A stretch of DNA of 6,381 bases from an uncultured Methylobacter sp. GTDB taxonomy: Bacteria; Pseudomonadota; Gammaproteobacteria; Methylococcales; Methylomonadaceae. Under the pieces are notes generated by a model. It was not told where the DNA came from, searched no databases, and worked only from the letters and a program-made list of their open reading frames with translations. Of this stretch, positions 1-5,173 are shown in pieces (the stretch's first letter is position 1; every line of letters starts with the position of its first letter). The position numbers were made by a program, and so were the translations under genes. The DNA lies in contig CAIKYI010000634.1 in NCBI GenBank assembly GCA_903831545.1, forward strand, positions 1 through 6,381. Reading direction: 5' to 3'.

Positions 1-1719
1 AATCAGGAATTTAAAATTACACTGGCTAAAATTTACGCACAAACGGGAAAGAAGCAGGAGGCTGAAGATTTATTGCAAGGATTGATAGCGGCGAGTCCGG
101 ATAATGTTAAATTTAAATTGTTATTTCTTGATTTTTTAAATGCAGCTGCCCCCGAAAGAGTAAAAGATCAATTTCAACAATTTACAGAGCAAAATAAAAA
201 GCAGTCTAAAGCGTTGCTATCCTTTGCAACCTGGATGATTGCTAGAAAAAACTTTGATGACGCTAAAATTGTGCTTAACCAGGTATTAAAACTGGACGAG
301 AGCACTGAACAAGTACTTTCTGCAAAAATGTTTCTTGCAAAAATAGCTTTCGATCTTAAAGATTTTGATACTACAAAAAAAATCAGTGAAGAAGTTCTGG
401 CAAGTAATGATAATTACCTTGATGCGAAAATATTACAGGCAAGATTATTTCTGGTTAAAGCCCAGTATGATGACGCAATTGCTCTATTAACTAAAATTCT
501 TTGGGAGAAAGCCTCTTCGGAAGAGGCGCTGATTTTACTGGGCCAGTCTTTTATCCTTAAAGGCGATCAAAAACAGGCAGAAAAACAGTTTCTGAGTGCA
601 TTAGAAGTCAATCCGGCCAATTTGATTGCATTAGTATATGTCTACGACAAAGCGTTGATTACTAAAGATTTTGATTATGCACAAAAAATCATTGAGAAAG
701 CATTAAGGTTTGATCCTGAAAATATAGTATTGCTTGAAAAATTAGCCAAAGCTAATTTACTGGCAGCTAAATGGGATGCAGTAAAAGAAGTCGTACAACG
801 AATTAACAATAATAATAATCCCCAGGCAAAAAGTTTGGCAAAATATTTACAGGGGCAAATTTTTCAGGGCCAGGGTGAGTTTGTTAAAGCGATTGCCGAA
901 TATAAGGATTTATTGACAAATGTCCCAGGTAATTTAGAAATATTAGAGAGTATGCTTCGCTGTTATGAGGGTATCAACAAAAAAACGGACATGCTCGTAA
1001 TCTTAAATGATTTGGTGGCCAAGGATCCTCGGAATGTTCCAGCGAATATCGTTTTAAGTGATTTATTGGCAGCAGAAAAGAAGTTTGATCAAGCATCGGC
1101 TTTGTTAACTGGTTTGCTTAAGGAAAATAAGTCAACTGAAATCTATGTAGCCTTAGCAAAAGTTAAACAGGGACAAGGTGACAATAAAACAGCTATTTCC
1201 ATATATCAAGACGGACTGAAGCAGAATCCGGGCGATGTAAAGTTGTTATTGTCATTAGCTACCATACAAGAAGCGCAAGGTGATTTTGATTCAGCCATTT
1301 CAACTTACGAGCAGATATTAGTTACAGATCCCGACTTGGAAATTGCGATAAACAATTTAGCGTCTATACTAACTGAACATTACGCAAGTGAAGAAAGTCA
1401 AAAAAAAGCTGTTCTATTGGCCGAAAGATTCAAGGATTCAAAACAACCTTATTATAAAGACACCTATGCCTGGGCATTGATTAAGCAAGGTGATGCGGAC
1501 AAGGGATTGAATTTATTGAATAAAATTATTGTGACAGCGCCCGATGTTCCGGTTTTTAGATATCATTTAGGTGTTGCCCATTTTAAAAGTGGTAATAATG
1601 GAGCGGCTATTGCCGAGCTAAATCAGGCTCTTATGCTTGCTGCCAAGAAGGGGAGCTTTCCTGACCAGAAAGCAGCCAAAACGTTATTGGATGAAATTAT
1701 GGTTAAAACGAAACGGTAG
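1..1719 (+). CDS. TPR-repeat protein, PrsT-like (XrtA/PEP-CTERM EPS locus), 5'-truncated by window
   Basis: The reading frame is open from the first base, so the true start lies outside; the TTG at 73 falls inside a TPR helix and is not a start. The 572 visible residues are almost wholly tetratricopeptide repeats. I count about 15 degenerate 34-residue units with the usual spacing of small and aromatic residues and a Pro-Asx or Asp-Pro turn at unit ends (for example VNPAN, FDPEN, KDPRN, QNPGD, TDPDL). The C-terminal stretch around LAERFKDS...YKDTYAWALIKQGD and VTAPDVPVFRYHLGVAHFKSG closely resembles the end of PEP-CTERM-system TPR lipoproteins (PrsT type), which are often about 900 residues long; the N-terminal signal or lipobox would be upstream and cannot be checked. 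The role is inferred: a protein-protein scaffold, probably periplasmic or membrane-anchored, serving EPS assembly or export. A run of five Asn (codons 805-819) interrupts one repeat. The next gene follows after 51 bases. TPR identity is sure; the PrsT assignment is probable. Confidence 0.85.
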   Translation, partial: NQEFKITLAKIYAQTGKKQEAEDLLQGLIAASPDNVKFKLLFLDFLNAAAPERVKDQFQQFTEQNKKQSKALLSFATWMIARKNFDDAKIVLNQVLKLDESTEQVLSAKMFLAKIAFDLKDFDTTKKISEEVLASNDNYLDAKILQARLFLVKAQYDDAIALLTKILWEKASSEEALILLGQSFILKGDQKQAEKQFLSALEVNPANLIALVYVYDKALITKDFDYAQKIIEKALRFDPENIVLLEKLAKANLLAAKWDAVKEVVQRINNNNNPQAKSLAKYLQGQIFQGQGEFVKAIAEYKDLLTNVPGNLEILESMLRCYEGINKKTDMLVILNDLVAKDPRNVPANIVLSDLLAAEKKFDQASALLTGLLKENKSTEIYVALAKVKQGQGDNKTAISIYQDGLKQNPGDVKLLLSLATIQEAQGDFDSAISTYEQILVTDPDLEIAINNLASILTEHYASEESQKKAVLLAERFKDSKQPYYKDTYAWALIKQGDADKGLNLLNKIIVTAPDVPVFRYHLGVAHFKSGNNGAAIAELNQALMLAAKKGSFPDQKAAKTLLDEIMVKTKR

Positions 1720-1742
1720 TCAGATGGCTCTAATATTCTATT

Positions 1743-1758
1743 TTAAAAGTACTTTTAA
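1743..1758. repeat. Perfect 16-bp palindrome upstream of the epimerase gene
   Basis: TTAAAAGTACTTTTAA is its own reverse complement. It lies in the 51-base gap after the TPR gene and its last two bases merge into the Shine-Dalgarno sequence of the epimerase. It could be an operator or a weak RNA hairpin affecting translation start. In AT-rich DNA a palindrome of this length can also arise by chance. No matching second copy was noticed in the window. Confidence 0.35.
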
Positions 1759-1764
1759 GGGTGG
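1757..1764 (+). promoter_or_regulatory. Ribosome-binding site supporting the TTG start of the epimerase
   Basis: AAGGGTGG stands six bases before TTG at 1771. No ATG or GTG in frame lies at the family's normal N-terminus, and translation from the TTG gives [13 protein letters not shown], the standard first residues of this epimerase family. The Shine-Dalgarno sequence therefore decides for TTG as the start. Confidence 0.65.
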
Positions 1765-1770
1765 ATCATT

Positions 1771-2781
1771 TTGAAAATATTAGTAACAGGAGCAGCTGGA
1801 TTTATAGGTTCTAACCTTAGTCTAAGATTGTTGGCTCGTGGAGATGAAGTTGTTGGAATAGATAATCTTAACGATTACTATGATGTTAATTTAAAGCTGG
1901 CAAGATTGGAACGCCTGCAAGGTCATGAGCGTTTTAAATTTATAAAGCTGGAGATTGCTGATAAGCAGGCGATGGAAGAGCTCTTTGCCCGAGAGCAATT
2001 TCAGCGGGTTATGCATTTGGCGGCTCAGGCCGGAGTCCGTTATTCAATAACAAATCCTCATGCCTATATTGATTCCAATATCGTTGGCTTTATCAATATA
2101 CTTGAAGGCTGTAGACATAATGGCGTTGAGCATTTAGCGTATGCGTCATCCAGTTCGGTCTATGGGGCAAATACCCAGATGCCTTTTTCTATACATGACA
2201 ATGTCGATCATCCTGTATCGATTTATGCAGCAAGTAAAAAAGCCAATGAATTGATGGCTCATACCTATAGTCATTTATATAGACTCCCCACCACAGGTTT
2301 ACGGTTTTTTACAGTTTACGGGCCTTGGGGGCGACCTGATATGTCATTGTTTATGTTTACCCGCAATATACTTGAAGGTAAGCCGATAGATGTATTTAAT
2401 TACGGAAATCATCGTCGTGATTTTACTTATGTAGATGATATCGTTGAAGGTGTTATCAGGGTTATTGATAAGCCTGCCCAAGTAAATGACAGTTGGTCTG
2501 GTGAAAATCCAGATCCGGCGACCAGTCTTTCACCTTACCGTATCTATAATATTGGTAATAATAATCCGGTGAATTTATTAACGTTTATTGAAACACTGGA
2601 AAAGTGTTTAGGTAAAGAGGCTATAAAGAATATGTTACCTTTACAGCCCGGCGATGTGCCTGATACCTATGCCGATGTGTCTGATTTGGTAAATGATATG
2701 GGTTATAAACCTGCTACGCCATTGGAAGATGGCATTAGAAATTTTGTTGAATGGTATAAAGAATTTTATAAGGTGGCTTAA
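1771..2781 (+). CDS. UDP-glucuronate 4-epimerase-type NAD-dependent epimerase
   Basis: This 336-residue protein is a full-length extended short-chain dehydrogenase/reductase; family members are usually about 330-340 residues. Visible motifs are the NAD-binding glycine motif GAAGFIG (Gly7, Gly10, Gly13), Asp31 at the end of strand 2 (GIDNLNDYY), the Ser-rich SSSSVYG (126-132), the catalytic YxxxK pair Tyr152/Lys156, and the [11 protein letters not shown] block (181-191) and [13 protein letters not shown] (215-227). The last two are characteristic of UDP-glucuronate 4-epimerases, which interconvert UDP-GlcA and UDP-GalA in the cytoplasm through a 4-keto intermediate; Thr181 and Arg188 lie where these enzymes contact the carboxylate. 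It starts at TTG with a good Shine-Dalgarno sequence. Its stop codon overlaps the start of the sugar-nucleotide dehydrogenase, so the two are translationally coupled and probably act in series. Because that dehydrogenase is of the UDP-HexNAc type, the real substrate could be an N-acetylated uronate. Family assignment is firm; exact substrate is open. Confidence 0.9.
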   Translation: MKILVTGAAGFIGSNLSLRLLARGDEVVGIDNLNDYYDVNLKLARLERLQGHERFKFIKLEIADKQAMEELFAREQFQRVMHLAAQAGVRYSITNPHAYIDSNIVGFINILEGCRHNGVEHLAYASSSSVYGANTQMPFSIHDNVDHPVSIYAASKKANELMAHTYSHLYRLPTTGLRFFTVYGPWGRPDMSLFMFTRNILEGKPIDVFNYGNHRRDFTYVDDIVEGVIRVIDKPAQVNDSWSGENPDPATSLSPYRIYNIGNNNPVNLLTFIETLEKCLGKEAIKNMLPLQPGDVPDTYADVSDLVNDMGYKPATPLEDGIRNFVEWYKEFYKVA

Positions 2782-4073
2782 TGAACACGCATAATAGGTT
2801 GATTTCGGTAGTCGGATTGGGTTATGTCGGGTTGCCTGTGGCTGTAGAGTTTGGAAAAACCCGGCAAGTAATTGGCTTTGATATCAATTCAACACGAATT
2901 GATGAGTTGAAGCAAGGTATAGAGCGGACCAATGAGGTTGAGGCGCATGACTTGGCAGAAACAGATATTTTATATACCTGTAATGCTGATGATTTAAAAA
3001 AAGCGGATTTTCATATTGTCGCCGTACCGACGCCTGTTAATAATGCCAAGCAGCCAGATTTATCGCCCGTCATCAATGCGTCAAGAACGGTAGGGAGGCA
3101 GCTTAAAAAAGGCGATATTGTTGTCTATGAATCAACAGTCTATCCGGGCGCAACAGAAGAAGAATGTATTCCTGTTCTTGAAAAGGAGTCGGGTCTGAAG
3201 TGGCAGGTTGACTTTAACGTCGGATATTCTCCAGAGCGAATTAATCCAGGTGATAAAGTCCATACCTTTAAAACTATCACTAAGGTCGTGTCTGGAGACA
3301 CACCTGAAACATTAGCCATTGTTTCAGCCGTTTATGAATCGGTTGTAACTGCAGGCGTACATAGAGCGGCAACAATCAAAGTTGCGGAAGCAGCTAAAGT
3401 TATTGAAAATACACAAAGAGATTTAAACATATCTTTAATGAATGAATTGGCTTTGATTTTCAATAAAATGGATATTGATACACGGGATGTGTTGGCGGCA
3501 GCTTCATCCAAATGGAATTTTTTGCCTTTTGATCCAGGCTTGGTTGGTGGACATTGCATAGGTGTCGATCCGTATTATCTAACGTATAAAGCATCAGTAT
3601 TAGGCTATACTCCACAGGTCATTTTGTCGGGACGTGGTATAAATGACAGTATGGGCAGTTTTATTGCAACCCAGACGGTTAAAGAATTGATTAATAGTGG
3701 CGTCTGTGTAAAAGGCAGTGTTGTTACTGTCTTGGGCTTTACCTTTAAGGAAAACGTTCCTGATATAAGAAATACACGGGTTATTGATATAATCAGGGAA
3801 TTGATGGATTATGGTATCAATGTACAAGTATTTGATCCTATGAGTGATATTCATGAAATAAAGGAAGAATATGATGTGGAACTGGTTGTTAATGAGGATG
3901 GGTTAAAACCTGCTAAAGCAATTTTGTTCGCGGTACCTCATCAATATTTTATGGAGAAAGATTGGTCATATATGGCTAATTTGTTAGAAAATAAAACTGG
4001 GATAGTTCTTGATGTTAAAGCCAAGCTGGATAGAACCAAGGTTCCCGAAGGGATTAAGCTTTGGAGGCTTTAA
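2781..4073 (+). CDS. UDP-sugar 6-dehydrogenase, TviB/VipA/WbpA type (UDP-HexNAc dehydrogenase)
   Basis: This 430-residue protein has the complete three-domain build of UDP-glucose/UDP-HexNAc dehydrogenases, which oxidise C6 of a UDP-sugar to a carboxylate with two NAD+. The N-terminal Rossmann motif is VGLGYVG (11-17); ESTVYPG (117-123) and GYSPERINPGDKVH (148-161) follow; the central helix carries Lys206 and Asn210 (AEAAKVIENTQRDLNI); the catalytic thiol is Cys259 in GGHCIGVDPYYLTYKA; the C-terminal UDP-binding domain holds GFTFKENVPDIRNTR (319-333). The PERINPGD and GVDPYYLTYKA wording matches the TviB/WbpA branch, which makes UDP-GlcNAcA or UDP-GalNAcA, better than classical UDP-glucose dehydrogenase. 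The ATG shares its A with the upstream stop (TAATG), preceded by AAGGTGG at four bases. The likely job is supply of an acidic precursor for the EPS. All key residues are present. The dehydrogenase class is sure; UDP-GlcNAc versus UDP-Glc is inferred. Confidence 0.9.
   Translation: MNTHNRLISVVGLGYVGLPVAVEFGKTRQVIGFDINSTRIDELKQGIERTNEVEAHDLAETDILYTCNADDLKKADFHIVAVPTPVNNAKQPDLSPVINASRTVGRQLKKGDIVVYESTVYPGATEEECIPVLEKESGLKWQVDFNVGYSPERINPGDKVHTFKTITKVVSGDTPETLAIVSAVYESVVTAGVHRAATIKVAEAAKVIENTQRDLNISLMNELALIFNKMDIDTRDVLAAASSKWNFLPFDPGLVGGHCIGVDPYYLTYKASVLGYTPQVILSGRGINDSMGSFIATQTVKELINSGVCVKGSVVTVLGFTFKENVPDIRNTRVIDIIRELMDYGINVQVFDPMSDIHEIKEEYDVELVVNEDGLKPAKAILFAVPHQYFMEKDWSYMANLLENKTGIVLDVKAKLDRTKVPEGIKLWRL
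4062..4067 (+). promoter_or_regulatory. Strong Shine-Dalgarno sequence at the dehydrogenase 3' end
   Basis: TGGAGG is followed five bases later by an ATG that overlaps the dehydrogenase stop (TTTAATG). It would serve the 20-codon mini-ORF at 4073. The same bases encode the C-terminal Trp-Arg of the dehydrogenase (LWRL), so the match may be a by-product of coding. Confidence 0.4.
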
Positions 4074-4135
4074 TGCTTGTTAAATTAATTGGATATGATG
4101 TCCTGCCTGGTGTAACGTTTAAATGCTTGAGGTGA
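4073..4135 (+). CDS. Possible 20-codon leader/coupling mini-ORF
   Basis: An ATG sharing its A with the dehydrogenase stop codon opens a 20-codon frame (beginning MLVKLIGYD, ending in KCLR) that closes with TGA at 4133-4135. It has a strong Shine-Dalgarno sequence upstream, better than that of several larger genes here. Its TGA lies inside the GAGGTGA ribosome-binding site of the export lipoprotein, so ribosomes ending here would be placed next to the GTG start at 4140. That suggests a translational coupling relay rather than a functional peptide. I recognise no family. It may simply be a chance frame in a 66-base spacer. Confidence 0.3.
   Translation: MLVKLIGYDVLPGVTFKCLR
4129..4134 (+). promoter_or_regulatory. 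Ribosome-binding site fixing the GTG start of the export lipoprotein
   Basis: GAGGTG stands five bases before GTG at 4140. An in-frame TGA at 4128-4130 excludes any earlier start, and the next in-frame ATG (codon 30) would remove the signal peptide and lipobox. GTG at 4140 is therefore the only sensible start. Confidence 0.7.
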
Positions 4136-4139
4136 TATA

Positions 4140-4802
4140 GTGACGTTTTTAAAGATAATAAAAGTAGCATTGTCGTTGCTTGTTTTACTGGTGTCGGGGT
4201 GCGCTCTTCCGCCATTAAGTGAAGGTATGGCAGTGCCATCTGACTATACCTATAGAATAGGACCGGGAGATAGCGTACAGATTTTTGTATGGGGGAATCC
4301 TGATATTTCTACATCTGCAACGGTTCGACCTGATGGGAAAATTACTATTCCGTTGGTAGAAGATTTATTGGCCAGTGGAAAAACACCGGCAGAATTGGCG
4401 AGACTAATGGAGAAGCAGCTGGGCAAATATGTCCGGGATCCACAAGTAGTTATAATGGTAGCTGGATTTCAGGGAATTTATAGTCAGCAGGTCAGAATTG
4501 TTGGCCAATTAAGTGGCGGTGGCGGTGGTGGCGGCGGTGGTGGTGGTGGTGGAAGTGCACCCAGTTTTTCTGCCAAATCGTTTCCTTATAAGAAAGATAT
4601 GACCTTGCTTGATTTGATGATACAAGTGGGTGGTTTAAGTCAGTTTGCTGATGGTAACAGGGCAAGTATTGTCCGAAATGTCAATGGTGAAAATCAACAC
4701 TTTGGCATCAGAATAAATGATTTGATCAATGACGCGAATCTTAACGCAAATATAGTCATTTTGCCGGGCGACATCGTTATAATACCGGCTGCAATTTTTT
4801 AG
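4140..4802 (+). CDS. Polysaccharide export lipoprotein, Wza/EpsE-like (XrtA EPS system)
   Basis: This 220-residue lipoprotein is predicted to form, as an oligomer, the outer-membrane or periplasmic channel for EPS export. A short basic start and hydrophobic core (residues 5-18) end in the lipobox VSGC with Cys21; Ala22 at +2 favours outer-membrane sorting by Lol. The poly-export domain runs from about 36 to 107 (YRIGPGDSVQIFVWGNPDIS, then VRPDGKITIPLV, TPAELARLMEKQL and DPQVVIMV). An SLBB-like domain runs from about 117 to 199 (QVRIVG, then MTLLDLMIQVGGLSQFADGNRASIVR). It ends in LPGDIVIIPAAIF, without the long C-terminal helical segment of Wza, which fits the short XrtA-associated export proteins. 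It carries 13 consecutive Gly (126-138) plus a Ser-rich stretch between the first SLBB strand and FPYKKDMTLLD, where relatives I remember have a short loop. Start is GTG with GAGGTG. It follows the dehydrogenase by 66 bases. Family is firm; the XrtA link rests on similarity and neighbours. Confidence 0.88.
   Translation: MTFLKIIKVALSLLVLLVSGCALPPLSEGMAVPSDYTYRIGPGDSVQIFVWGNPDISTSATVRPDGKITIPLVEDLLASGKTPAELARLMEKQLGKYVRDPQVVIMVAGFQGIYSQQVRIVGQLSGGGGGGGGGGGGGSAPSFSAKSFPYKKDMTLLDLMIQVGGLSQFADGNRASIVRNVNGENQHFGIRINDLINDANLNANIVILPGDIVIIPAAIF
4515..4553 (+). repeat. GGN trinucleotide tract encoding 13 consecutive glycines
   Basis: Thirteen in-frame glycine codons stand in a row: eight GGT, four GGC and one GGA, in a G-rich block of 39 bases within otherwise AT-rich DNA. 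The part from 4536 to 4550 is five identical GGT units, a substrate for replication slippage that would change length in whole codons without breaking the frame. It codes for residues 126-138 of the export lipoprotein. Confidence 0.95.
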
Positions 4803-5173
4803 TTTTAATTCAGCTTGCGCTTATGTAATAAATTCTCGTATTTTTATGTATGCGCAATTTAAGCCTGTTTGGATAGATCTTAAAATGTATCTTTTTTAGC
4901 TTTGAAGCATTGTTTTAAGTGTCATGATTATATATTTACCTGTTCCTAATGTATTTCTTTATTAATTCCGGTATGGCAGTGAGTAGATAGGAAGTCGCGA
5001 TTGAATAAGTCAGGGTTAATTTTTTGATATACATAAATTAGCTTCACCCAGGAATCGGGAATAGTAAATAATGTTATAAGCTTTCATTATATTTTTAAAG
5101 TATAAGAATTTTTGAATATAAAGTGACCAAAGAATGTTTATTTTAAATTATGTTAATGGGGTAGTGGGATAGC
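4803..5173. other. 371-base AT-rich non-coding gap between export and chain-length genes
   Basis: This is the only long gap in the window. I find no convincing coding frame, RNA gene or known riboswitch core in it on either strand. It holds one good hairpin near the export gene stop (4815-4857), several short AT-rich inverted repeats, and the presumed leader of the chain-length gene. No clear sigma-70 pair or sigma-54 (GG-N10-GC) promoter was seen. It probably contains an end of one transcript and a promoter for the next, but the sequence does not prove this. Confidence 0.5.
4815..4860 (+). terminator. Hairpin just after the export gene; weak terminator candidate
   Basis: TTGCGC (4815-4820) pairs with GCGCAA (4852-4857). 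After one T-T mismatch, the inner arms 4822-4828 and 4844-4850 pair over seven positions, two of them G-U, leaving a loop of about 15 bases. The stem begins 12 bases after the stop codon, where an intrinsic terminator would be expected. The following T tract is only TTT, so termination may be partial; the stem could instead protect the upstream mRNA 3' end. Confidence 0.35.

Noticed and set aside
73..1719. TTG at 73 as the true start of the TPR gene
   Set aside because: The frame is open to base 1 and residues before it (LAKIYAQTGKKQEAEDLL) belong to the same TPR unit; the gene begins outside the window.
3332..3854. Two minus-strand frames of 75 and 84 codons
   Set aside because: They lie antisense to the dehydrogenase over its catalytic and UDP-binding regions, resemble no family I know, and are shadows of that gene.
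4054..4239. 61-codon minus-strand frame across the dehydrogenase/export junction
   Set aside because: It overlaps the signal peptide coding region and the spacer, with no recognisable domain or context.
4871..4896. AT-rich hairpin with T6 (AGAT...ATCT then TTTTTT) as a terminator
   Set aside because: The stem is only four or five A/T-rich pairs, too weak for an intrinsic terminator.
4224..4981. 12-bp direct repeat GGTATGGCAGTG at 4224-4235 and 4970-4981
   Set aside because: About one exact 12-mer pair is expected by chance in a window of this size, and one copy is inside coding sequence.
5112..5140. Possible sigma-70 promoter: TTGAAT (5112-5117) with TGTTTA 17 bases later
   Set aside because: The -10 element matches the consensus poorly, and in such AT-rich DNA similar pairs are common.
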